Positions 9,428-19,200 of a stretch of 64,000 nt of DNA are shown one piece after another. This stretch comes from Aurantiochytrium sp. KH105 (taxonomy: Eukaryota > Sar > Bigyra > Thraustochytrida > Thraustochytriidae). Each line of letters opens with the position of its first letter. Within the stretch, counting starts at the first letter, position 1. The notes beneath the pieces were generated by a model. The model saw only the letters and a list, made by a program, of their open reading frames with translations. It did no database searches and had not been told where the DNA came from. The position numbers were made by a program, and so were the translations under genes. The stretch spans positions 62,001 through 126,000 of the forward strand of contig BGKB01000122.1 of NCBI GenBank assembly GCA_003116975.1. Reading direction: 5' to 3'.

Positions 9428-10411
9428 TTACGTGGTATGCTCACTGGTGAGCTTGCGGGCTTGAGCCATAAGCTTGGGGGCCTGCATGAGCGTGAGCTTG
9501 CGAAAGGTACCCGGCATGTAGACAGCCAGGTAGCTAAAGAGCCTCTCTTTGGAGCTACCGAACATCCATGCCTCGGCAATGTTATTGGACACGGCTGCCA
9601 AGAAGAGATTTACACAGCGCTCGACGCGCATGCCATTGTCGATGTTCTTGTCTGCAGCTCCAAAAGTCTTGTCGGCCGTCGTGGTGAGTGCGTTGCGCGC
9701 AACCTCGGTCTGCACACTGCCGGGGCAAACATTGGTCACGTGAACGTTGTGCTGGGCAACCTCGAGGCGAAGGGCATCAAAGTGGCCAATAATGGCAAAC
9801 TTGGCTGCCGAGTAGGCCGTGCGAAGCGGCATGCCCAGCTTACCGGCCAGCGAGCTGGTGTTGACAATGTGACCAAACTTGCGCTCGATCATGCCTGGGA
9901 GCACCAGCTTGGTAAGTTTGACGTACGAGAGGAGATCAACTGTCATGACCTTTACATCCACGGAGAAGTCCGTGTCTTCGGCGAAGCAGCGCGTCGAGAC
10001 ACCTCCATTGTTGAAGAGAAAGTCGATGCGGCCAAAGGCTGCGATGGCATCCTCGGCGACCTTGTCGAGGCTGTCGAGATCATTCAAGTCGCACGTCACA
10101 ATGGCAGTATCGCAGGTGAGCGTTTTAGCCAATGCTTCCAGGGGTTCCCGACGCCGGGAGGAAAGGACGAGCTTGATGCCCACGTCGAGCTGGTCGAGTT
10201 GGCGCGCAATCTCCTCGCCGATGCCACTACTTGCGCCCGTAATCCAGACCACTTTGTCTTGAAAGTACGACTTGCGGCAGCGCGCAGACCACGTCGAGAG
10301 ATCAGCGTCCACTAAGAGCGCCAGCGCGCAGCGGCCGACTGCCAGCAGTCCGGCTGCAGCCACGGCGCCTACCGCGACCTTGCCGGGTGTCGCGGTCGTT
10401 TGCAAGCTCAT
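9428..10411 (-). CDS. Membrane-anchored short-chain dehydrogenase (DHRS7-like)
   Basis: 327 aa from ATG 10411. It begins with a hydrophobic segment at about residues 11-35 (VAVGAVAAAGLLAVG and ALALLV), a likely membrane anchor. The classical SDR Rossmann domain follows: WITGASSGIGEE (TGxxxGxG, about residues 55-62), the strand end NNGG in place of the usual NNAG, NTSSLAGKLG with the catalytic Ser, and the YSAAK catalytic Tyr/Lys at about residue 199. PGSVQTEV follows the active site. The N-terminal anchor, overall length and insertion pattern resemble DHRS7-type reductases of the ER or lipid droplet. The substrate (retinoid, steroid or other carbonyl) cannot be read from sequence. Confidence 0.85.
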   Translation of the reverse strand: MSLQTTATPGKVAVGAVAAAGLLAVGRCALALLVDADLSTWSARCRKSYFQDKVVWITGASSGIGEEIARQLDQLDVGIKLVLSSRRREPLEALAKTLTCDTAIVTCDLNDLDSLDKVAEDAIAAFGRIDFLFNNGGVSTRCFAEDTDFSVDVKVMTVDLLSYVKLTKLVLPGMIERKFGHIVNTSSLAGKLGMPLRTAYSAAKFAIIGHFDALRLEVAQHNVHVTNVCPGSVQTEVARNALTTTADKTFGAADKNIDNGMRVERCVNLFLAAVSNNIAEAWMFGSSKERLFSYLAVYMPGTFRKLTLMQAPKLMAQARKLTSEHTT

Positions 10412-10910
10412 GGTTCTCGTTTTGTTTTTCTTACCGGTTATTCACACAGGTCGCCGTCTTTCGCCGCTGCGCTCTGCTGCTGCTGCTGCTGCTGCTTTCC
10501 CTTTTGGCACAAGCTAGTGACCGCTTCCTGGCTCACTCTCTCGCTCCTTGCTCGCTTGCCTGTCGCTTGCTTGCTTGTTTGCTTGGTTCACGTTGGCGAT
10601 TTGCTCTGGCGCAAAATGTTTCTCAAGCACACCACTACTACCACTATACTACTACTACTATACCACTACTACAACCCGTAGGTAGCAGAACCGCGACTGC
10701 CTTCCATGGGACTTGTATCTTGCAAAACAGCTGCACTGCTGCTGCTGCTGCTGCTGCTGCAGCAGCTGCTGCCACCGTGACGGACAAGCGGCACGGCGAG
10801 TCGAAGCCTCCCTTAAAAAAAAAACCGTGATCTGGACCGACAGTGCAAGATTGCCTAGGTCTACTTGGGATGGACCTCAAGGATCGGATTCACAGAAAGT
10901 AATAACGATT
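10412..10910. repeat. Trinucleotide repeat cluster (CTG, TAC, CTG)
   Basis: Spacer between the minus-strand SDR and the minus-strand membrane protein. It holds (CTG)n at about 10473-10497, an interrupted ACT/TAC run at 10631-10673 and a second CTG/CAG run at 10735-10773. The CTG arms can pair with the terminal CAG portion. No gene is supported. Confidence 0.75.
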
Positions 10911-11843
10911 TCACTCTTTTTTGGACTTGGAGGGCGCAGGGTCCGAAAGCAGGGCGACGAGGGCGGCAACGAGCGCAAGGACGGCGCAGACGCCGTGGAA
11001 AACCATGCCTGTCTGCAGCATGTCCTGGAGCGCCGAGGCCGCAGCGTCCGAGGCGCTTGCGACGCGCTTGAGACCAGCGTAGACGTAAAAGTCGACGGCG
11101 CAAATGCTCAGCTGCAGCAGAAACATGAGGGCCAGCGCCACATGAGTGGGCTTGAGCGTGTGAAGCAGAGTTCCGGCACCCAGCATGTGGATGTTACAGG
11201 TTGTGTGAAGCAAGCGCACAAAGACAAGACCCAGAGGCGTGACGACCTTGGCGACCTCAAAGCCTTCTGCATCCAAATCAATGCCACGAGCCATTTGATC
11301 AAAATAGGTTTCCGTTCCCATGAGTGCGAAGAAAGTGACGGCTGTCTCAATGGCCACCAAGGCTTGTAGTACAAAAATTGCAAAAGACGAAGTTGAGCGC
11401 CGCAAACCTTCTTGCTTCGAGCCCGCAAAGAGGAGACCCAGGAAATTTGCAGCGAGGACCGCCATGCCAACTTTAGCACCAATGTCGAGTCCCTCGGCGT
11501 GCTTTGCGGTGAGCGCGCCGCTAGCGCGCATGAGGCTCGCGTCCCGATCCAAAATCAGGGCGAGCGCGGTGTTGGGAACAAGCATGGCCATGAAGGCGAG
11601 CTTTGTGGGACCGAGCGCGAAGAGCGAGATTGCGAAGATTGCTTCCGCCAGTCCCGCGGAGCGCACCACGAACTCGACAAAACTTTCGCCCTTGGCATCT
11701 TGCGCAAGGTAATCTAGCGTTTTGGCGCCCACCATTTCCTCATGCACGACATCGTAGCCCACGAGTTGCACGAGACCGTGTCCGAGCTTGAGAGCGACGA
11801 GCAGGAAGAACACCAGCTTGCTCACGGCGCTTTTGCAGCCCAT
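10911..11843 (-). CDS. Orphan multi-pass membrane protein
   Basis: 310 aa from ATG 11843, the first ATG followed directly by a hydrophobic segment. I count about eight hydrophobic stretches, among them LVFFLLVALKLGHGLVQLVG, LAEAIFAISLFALG, MAVLAANFLGLLFAG, FVLQALVAIETAVTFFALMG, LMFLLQLSICAVDFYVYAGL and VLALVAALVALL. The N-terminus MGCKSAVS could be lipidated (Gly2 and Cys3). The C-terminus is short and basic (SKSKKE). The longer in-frame extension to 12005 is Arg/Glu-rich and not membrane-like, so I rejected it. I do not recognise the family; it resembles no transporter signature I can name. Confidence 0.7.
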   Translation of the reverse strand: MGCKSAVSKLVFFLLVALKLGHGLVQLVGYDVVHEEMVGAKTLDYLAQDAKGESFVEFVVRSAGLAEAIFAISLFALGPTKLAFMAMLVPNTALALILDRDASLMRASGALTAKHAEGLDIGAKVGMAVLAANFLGLLFAGSKQEGLRRSTSSFAIFVLQALVAIETAVTFFALMGTETYFDQMARGIDLDAEGFEVAKVVTPLGLVFVRLLHTTCNIHMLGAGTLLHTLKPTHVALALMFLLQLSICAVDFYVYAGLKRVASASDAAASALQDMLQTGMVFHGVCAVLALVAALVALLSDPAPSKSKKE

Positions 11844-12594
11844 TCTGGTTCCTCTGCACGCCCTCTCCTCCTCTTCTGCAGCCTCGCCCCACGCGCCCCG
11901 GGCCCCTGTCCGCGACGGTCCTCCTTCCCGCGCCCGCTCGCGCCGCAACCGACCTGGGTCTGTCTGCCAAAGCGAACATCCGTCATCCGCGTCGCGCCTA
12001 GTCAAGCTGCTATACTACTAGTACTAGTATAGAGGAAGAAAACGAACGTTCTTTGTCGTATAGAACGAAGGGGCACGGTCCAGCCGTTCCAGAGATGCTT
12101 TTGACTCCAGAAGCTCCAAACCTTAGTGCGTAAACTCGACTTGCAACTCGGGCGGCTGGAACAGAGAAAACCACGTTAACGTTTCTATACACAAGGAGAG
12201 GGGCCGTTGCGGGGTCCGGTGGGCCGTGTTCCGCTACCAGACTCAGGGCCAAAGCAGAGCCTCGGCGCGCGGAGAGGTGACGCGCGAAGAGCGTTCGGGT
12301 TGCCTGGCTGCCTCCAGCCAGCTGGCTGGCCGCCAGTGCTGGCGAGGCGTGGCGGCCGGAACCGCTTCCCTGCGCTATCTGGCCCGCGAGAGCCGCAGCG
12401 CAGCCGGCAGCCAGCCACGGCCAGCGGCAGGGGGCGAGCCGGCGGCGGCCAGCCAGTGGCTGCGAGCGCGCTGCCACTGGACTACGGAAAAGAAAACAGC
12501 GAAGAAATTTTTTTATTTAGCGCCTGCCTGCTTGTGGCCACTCATGTCAATGGTCACGTGAATTTGACCTTGAACTTGATCTGGAAAGAAGCGG

Positions 12595-12765
<171 letters not shown>

Positions 12766-13317
12766 AAGGAAAGAAGGACAGTGGCAGAAAGAAAGGAGAG
12801 AAAGCAGGGAATAATGATTTGAGGCGGGAAAAGGGAAAGGAAGGATGAAAGAGCGAGAAAAGAATTTTCTTGTCGTCTCCACCGCTCATTTCCGCGCCAG
12901 AGAATCTGCGCAGCGCAGACGGACACACTGGGCGCCGCGCGACGGAGGCACCTCTGCGGCGCACTGAGCGAGAAGCCTCCTCTTGCACTCTACTCAATCC
13001 CTCTCCCTGGCGCGCGCTACGAAATTATATATAAAGCTAATCACCCGTGAAACTGTCAAGATTTGAATTTCACTCGGCTTTGCTCTCTCGGCACCACTGA
13101 GCGCGTCAGGGAAACGGCTATGCTAAATCCTTGAGCCGAGACCCAGTGAGAGACGCGCAGGCGCCCAGTGGGTGCAGAGGCAGAACCGGCCAGTGGCGTG
13201 CTCCTCGCACCACTGCCCGCAGCGCCAAAATTTCCTCGCGGCCAATCGCAGACCTTCTTCTTCCATCACCTCCGGAGTCGCGCCGAGGCCCTCCTCTCCT
13301 GCGACCTCGCGCCCGCC

Positions 13318-13360
13318 CGAGCGAGCGAGCGAGCGAGCGAGCGAGCGAGCGCGCGCGCGC
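13318..13360. repeat. (GAGC)n/(GC)n microsatellite
   Basis: About seven GAGC units are followed by alternating CG. They lie in the GC-rich leader upstream of the orphan gene at 13824. Confidence 0.8.
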
Positions 13361-13823
13361 GAGAGCCCCTCCGCGGCGCCGCGCCCGGGCCCCGCCCCGC
13401 CCCGCCCCGCTCCGCAGCGCAGCGCAGCGGCCCCTCGGCGGCCCCTCGGCGGCCAGCGGCGGCGGCGCATTAGGAGCGGCCGGCGGCGACTAACCACCCC
13501 TCTCGCGCCCCGCCCCTCGGCGCCGCGCCCCTCGCTCGCGCCCTCGCGCCAGACGCCGGACGCAGGCGAGGCTCGGCGCCCTCTGCGCGCGAGCTCTCAG
13601 CCCGCGCAGCGCACGCGCGGACGCGGACCCAGACGCAGGCAGCCAGGCAGCCAGCCAGCAGCGCCGGGACTTCTGTGGCCGCGCTCGAGCGTCGCGCGCT
13701 GCTCGAATTGCGTTGCGCAGTTTTGCGAGCTCAAAAGGGAGAAGACAGCGCAGGCTAGCTAGCGAGCGCACAGGGCTCAGTCAGGACCTGCGCCGTGCGC
13801 GGGGGCGCGCGAACCAGGAGAAA

Positions 13824-15794
13824 ATGAAGAGCGAGGGCGACAGCGCTGCTGCTGCTGCTGCTGCTGCGGCAGCGGCGGCGGCGACGCCGGCCAAGGAGAC
13901 CAGCTCCTCGAAGATCACCAAGACCGGCAACGGCGCAACGTCGGCGGCGCTGCACTTCCCGCACCCAAAGTCATACTGCGTGGAGTTTCAGAGCAACTAC
14001 GGGACGCTCAAGGGCATCCAGAACAAGTGGGCGGCCGTCCCGGCGAACGGGTCCTGCGAGTGGGAAAATCAGCAGCACGGCAGAGGTCATCACCTTAAGG
14101 TGGTCATCAAGGACCCCAAGCCCAATACCACGCTGGCCATGCGCCTCGTCTACGAGGATGGCACGCCCGCGCCCGCCTTCACGCGCAACAAGAGCGGCCA
14201 GAGGAAATCCACCATGCTGGTGGGCATCGACTCGCGCGAGTGGAGGCTCGGCTTCTCGTGGCTCAGCGTCATGCAAGAAGGCCCGCGCAAGTGGCATGCG
14301 GCAGCCACCTGCCGCATTGTCGTGGCAGACGCAGATACCCCCCCCTCGTGCGAGATCCGTCTCAACGAGGAGCTCGTCGTTACCGTGCCTGCCGGCACCG
14401 ACATTATTGTGCCTATTCGCATCGAGGTTCTCTCGGCTGTCAAGGGCGCCAGCAACTTTAGTCGATACGCCGTGCACTGCTTCGAAACCAACTCAACGAG
14501 TCCCTCGTCTGCTGCGGTGCCCAAGCCCTCGGGCTGGTCTTGGGTCTCGCCCAACGTGCTCGTCGAGGCCAAGTGGCTCCCCGCGGCCCCCGTTCGCATT
14601 CAGAACAAACAACGCTTTGCGGTCTTTCGCCATGGTATTGCCAACGGGGCCTCCGGTGCGGCGGGCCAAAACGGGCAGCACTCGCATGCTCACGACGCCG
14701 AGGTCGACGAACCGGTCTTCGGTCCGAACGCCGCCTTAAAAAAGTCAGCCTCTGGCGGGCCGGCTGCAGCGGCTGCTCGCGGCAAGAAAACGGGCTCCAG
14801 CGCGACAACAACGCCGCCTCCGCCCATGCGCGGTATGAGCCGCTCTGCGTCAGGTTTTGATATTGACGACTTTCTTCACGCCGTTTCAGTCGTGCAGTCC
14901 TTCTTGGCGCAGGATTCGATGCAGCGGGACATCGCCACGAGCGGACAGGTCGACATGACGGTCCAGGATCTTCAGTGCGCCGTCTCCAAGTACCTTTTGC
15001 AGCGCCGTATCTGCATGCAGCACTCCCAGCCTTCGCATGCACATTCGCATCAGGTCCAGTTCCCGCAGAGTCATTTCGGTGTGACCCCCGTGTTTTACGG
15101 AAACAATGGCGCGTCGACGAGTGCGTACCAGCTTTTTTCTTCTTTGCAGCAGCAAGCGCAGCAGCAGGCGCAGCAACAAGTGCAGCAGACGCAATCTGCT
15201 CCGCCACGGACGAGGCCCAATCAGCCTTCCACAGTAGCAGCGCCCAGCGCCCCGAAGCGCAAGAGCAGTGGATCAAATGCTGACGCCGCAAAGCGTACCA
15301 AGGCCACCAAGCGTCGCACCGCGTCTTCCGGCCCGGACGCTGCTACAAACAATAATACCACGACATCCACGCCTTCCGCGCCACCTTCTTCGGCGGCGGC
15401 GGCAACAGGCTCTGTGACGTTGACAGTACCGAAACGTAACCCCGCTGGCAAGACACCCACGCCGACCACAAACAAGGCTGAAGGCATGCCCCAGGATGTG
15501 CTTAGTAGCCCTCCTCGGGGTCCCAAGGTGTCTCCGCTTCCTCCGAATGTCATGGCCGCCCTTGCTCTCCCCAGTTCGGCTGACGGTGTAGCCTCCTTGG
15601 TCGAAATGAGCAAAGGCCTTCGCAATGAACACGCACGCAAGGACCCTTTGTCCACAGCTCAAGCCGCTGCACAAGCGGCTGCACAAGCGGCTGCTGCTGC
15701 ACTTGCGCGCCACAACAGCACCTTTGGATCGTCTCCCTTCCACATGGGCGTCGATTTGCTCGCTCAAGCTGCGGAGGCTGCGCGCCATGACTGA
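13824..15794 (+). CDS. Orphan nuclear-type protein with N-terminal conserved-looking domain
   Basis: 656 aa from ATG 13824 (the frame is open from a TTG at 13713). It starts with a polyalanine run. A compact region at about residues 45-215 looks folded: CVEFQSNYGTLKGIQNKW, HHLKVVIKDPKP, STMLVGIDSREWRLGFSWLSVMQ, WHAAATCRIVVADA and a hydrophobic IIVPIRIEVLSA strand. The alternating strands suggest a beta-sandwich. The remainder is low-complexity: QQQAQQQAQQQ, a Lys/Arg-rich segment PKRKSSGSNADAAKRTKATKRR that could be a bipartite nuclear signal, Thr/Ser/Pro-rich linkers and an Ala/Gln AQAAAQAAAQ helix near the end. I do not recognise the family. The layout (one domain plus Q/A-rich tails and an NLS) is typical of transcription regulators, which is inference only. 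Confidence 0.7.
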   Translation: MKSEGDSAAAAAAAAAAAAATPAKETSSSKITKTGNGATSAALHFPHPKSYCVEFQSNYGTLKGIQNKWAAVPANGSCEWENQQHGRGHHLKVVIKDPKPNTTLAMRLVYEDGTPAPAFTRNKSGQRKSTMLVGIDSREWRLGFSWLSVMQEGPRKWHAAATCRIVVADADTPPSCEIRLNEELVVTVPAGTDIIVPIRIEVLSAVKGASNFSRYAVHCFETNSTSPSSAAVPKPSGWSWVSPNVLVEAKWLPAAPVRIQNKQRFAVFRHGIANGASGAAGQNGQHSHAHDAEVDEPVFGPNAALKKSASGGPAAAAARGKKTGSSATTTPPPPMRGMSRSASGFDIDDFLHAVSVVQSFLAQDSMQRDIATSGQVDMTVQDLQCAVSKYLLQRRICMQHSQPSHAHSHQVQFPQSHFGVTPVFYGNNGASTSAYQLFSSLQQQAQQQAQQQVQQTQSAPPRTRPNQPSTVAAPSAPKRKSSGSNADAAKRTKATKRRTASSGPDAATNNNTTTSTPSAPPSSAAAATGSVTLTVPKRNPAGKTPTPTTNKAEGMPQDVLSSPPRGPKVSPLPPNVMAALALPSSADGVASLVEMSKGLRNEHARKDPLSTAQAAAQAAAQAAAAALARHNSTFGSSPFHMGVDLLAQAAEAARHD

Positions 15795-16235
15795 TGATAG
15801 ATTCCACTGTTGATTGATAGGCTAGAACTTCGAAAAGGGAAGATTGCCTCCCTTTTCCTAAATCTGTGCGAATGCAAATGATAACGTATGATTTGTTTCT
15901 TCTTTTTTTATGGTATAAATTTTAAAAAGCTGCTGCACACGTTGTTCGGCACGATCGACGGATACCTTGCGTTTGCCGCGGAAGATATGCGCCGTGCTTA
16001 GTCAAGGACAATGTTTTGTCTTGGTGTGAACACTGTCTTGACGTGCTCCAATGTACTTTTGGAGGACGTAAAAGCAACGCTAGGCTTTGCCGGGCTCCAT
16101 TCCGAAGCGCCCTTCTCTGTGACGCAAACCAAAGCAAAGCAAGCCAAAGTAAAGCAACGTAAAGCCAAGCAAACCAAACCAAACCAAAGCAAAGCAAAAC
16201 CAAAGAAAACAACGAATAAAGGTGCCCATTTTATT
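15795..16235. other. Convergent 3' spacer with AAAGC/AAACC repeats
   Basis: Between two convergent gene ends. At about 16125-16213 a degenerate 5-bp repeat (AAAGC, AAACC, AAGCA) runs directly into the end of the CFAP74-like gene. No gene seen. Confidence 0.6.
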
Positions 16236-19200
16236 TTAATCGGATGCTAGCTTCTTACGCAACACAAGACGTACTTCGCGCTTCACCTGATCGTCCATGG
16301 TCAAGACGCACACCAAAATGTGCTCGCCCACGCAACCCGGCTGATCAAGCTGTAATGCCAACTTGATTCGCTCACGGTCGCCGCCCTTGAGCGCGCCCTT
16401 GGGCTTGTCCACTTGCACAGTTCTTGGAATCTCGATAAATTCAAAGCTCCCGCCGCGAGAAGCTGCACAAGAGCCGATCTCCACATGCAAGGTTGCCCCG
16501 TCCTCGGCATTGTCAAAGTAGCTCGTCAGCGAGTAGTCCAAAACTGCCGTGTCCTCGCTTGTCGCAAACTCATCGGCGATGCGGTCCCGAGGTGCCACGG
16601 ACCCTTCGTCAGCCATGTGTGCAAAAATTGGATGCTTCCATGCGCGTCCGCGGAAACGCAACGTATGCTTGCCAATCTGATTGGGCACGTCGACCTCAAA
16701 GACGCCAAAATGTGATCCAAGTCGCTCCTGATCTGGCTGAAAGCAAATTTTCACTTCGCGCAAGCCCATCGCTGGGATGCTTGACCGCTGCTGCGCAATA
16801 GCAAAGACATCCTGACCGTTGAGATTGCGAGGAATGCTTGCATCCTTTGCAACGCGCATCGCGTAGTCGAGGCCAAAGACGCTCTTGTTTTGCATGAAGA
16901 CAGGCCGAATCGAAGTCTCCCCCACCAAAATGTCACCAAAGTCCACGAGCTGATCGCTCGAGAACGAGACTTCGTCGGCATCTTCTGGAGCCGCCGTAGG
17001 GTTCGTCAGAGATACGCTCAGCTTGGGACTGACGCCTTCGCCACATAATTGAACATCCAGTTTGGCAGCGCCACTTCGAATCGTCAGCACCTCTTGAAAT
17101 GTCTTGTTGCTCGACGGGGAGAACTTGATGTGAATGGCGTGTGCGCCATTTACTGGAATCTCGCGAAGAGCGTTCACCATGACAAAAGGGCCCATGGGAT
17201 TCAAAGTGTCCGAGGTCAGCTGAGCAGGGCGCTTGCCAAAGTTTCGCAGACGCAAGACCAGAGTCTTGGCGTGCCCAACGGCTACCTGCGAGAATTGCAA
17301 GTCATCGAGATCTGCGACAAGGTCAGATTCGACGAGCACGCTGTTCATCTGCAGCATGAGCGGCAGCTTAAAGCCGCGCACAAAGCATCTGGCAAACCAT
17401 GTGCAGTGTTTGCTCCAAGGCTCGCCTTGCTCCGGATCGCTCCATGATACCATCCCGACCTCTGGTGGTAACTGCTTGCTCGCACTGTCCATATCCTCGG
17501 GGCCTGACACCTCGGATGCCTCATTTTGTTCCTCGTCGTCTCCCTTTTGTTCCTGTGTTGCGTCCTCGACGGCGGGAAATTCTCCGTCGTCGGAATCAGC
17601 AGATGCGCTTGCAGTGTCTTTGATCGATGCTCTGCAAGGACCATCTTTCGACGTTTGCGCAGTGAGCTCAACTTCGATACGCACGCTCTCACCGGGCATC
17701 AGGGTGCCAACCTGCGGACTTATGTGCAGACCGTGGTCGAATCGCGCGGCCGGCAAGACAATATGAAAATCCCGTGATTCCTTCGATGACGCAGGGTTCG
17801 TCAAAAAGAGATTCTCCGTACGTCGCGAGCCAAGCGCGCATGCCCCAAAGGAAATTGTCGTGTTAGAAAAGTGCAGGGGAGGCTCCACGCCTTCACCTTT
17901 GCAAGGGATTTGGAACACGCGGTTAAGATCTGTGCGCAGGGTGAGCGTAAAATTGTGCTCCACTGCCGCAGACGGACTAAAGATCACCTTGGGACACATG
18001 CTTTCTTTGGGGAGTAATGTCCCGAATCCACTTGACGGCTGCACGCTCACCTGCGGTCGCAGTTTGACGAAACCAAATTGTTGCGGCAAAAGGCTCGTAT
18101 TTCGGAGCTCCAAGGTCTGCGCGACCGACTGCGTCGTGTAGCAAGACCCAAAGTCGAGCACCGATGGCGAAAAGACAATATCTGATGAGGTCAAGGTCGC
18201 AGTCAGCGCCAGGCGGACAGGAAGCACTTGCTCCGGGACGCGAATGCTTATGGGCACTGTCACGTGCACAACTTGGCCGAAAACGGGATCTTCCTCACGA
18301 ACGCAATTCCCTGTGCGATCGCACCACGCCACAAGATCATGCGAAGGCCGCAGCTTGATTTGCACATCAAAGTGCCCGTCCGTAGCGCCACTCCGCGCCT
18401 GCACAAAGCCCATGTCGGGCAAGAACTCGACACATTCTCGCAGCGCCTTGGGCGGAGCAATCTCAGCGCGAAGGGCAACACTTCCTCGGTTACGAAGCAC
18501 AAGTTTGTTTCGATACAGCTTGCCAAAGACACAGCACTGAAAGTCAAGCTCAGGCGAAGCCGTATAGATTGGTACTTTGCTCGTGGCCGCGACAATGTTA
18601 CAGCGCACGTGCTGGCCGTCAGCAAAAACAAAGTCCAGAAAACAATTAATGTCCACGGGACTATCCTCTTGCGGCGCGTACGTGATGCTGAGACTCGTCG
18701 CATCATAACCGTGGAGACTTTCCTTTGCCGGAGTGCCGATTTGTAGATCACCAGCCTCAAAGCAAGAACCTTCCGTTGAAAAGGCGCAAGGAAGTGCTCC
18801 CTCGTTTGCAATTTTCACGACGAGTGTCTTGGTCTCGCCATGGACGACAGTACCAAAATCGAGATCTTCTCGCGAGAGAGCGGGTCGCGTCTTGCGTGTG
18901 GTACATCGGATGGGAACGCTAAAAGGCCCTGTGGCTGCGAGAAAAGGAAGGTCGACAGAAATGTCCTCGTTGACCTTGGGTTCAAAATCGACGCGTACCT
19001 TGCATGAGAGTCCTGCACTCATGCGGCCCGGCTTTTCATACGACACGGTGAAGAAATTCTTGATATCGTCAGGAAGTTCGAGCAGCTTGAAGCTGTTAAA
19101 GGTAAAGGAAACGTTGGTGAGGGCAAACGTCTTGGTGTACGTTTCGCCGACGATGAAGTCTTTGTAGTGGAGCACGGAGGGTTTCACAAGGAACGCTTCG

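Noticed and set aside
12010..12477. 155-codon minus-strand ORF
   Set aside because: Starts in a GC-rich Ala/Arg stretch and shows no family feature; overlaps other composition-driven ORFs.
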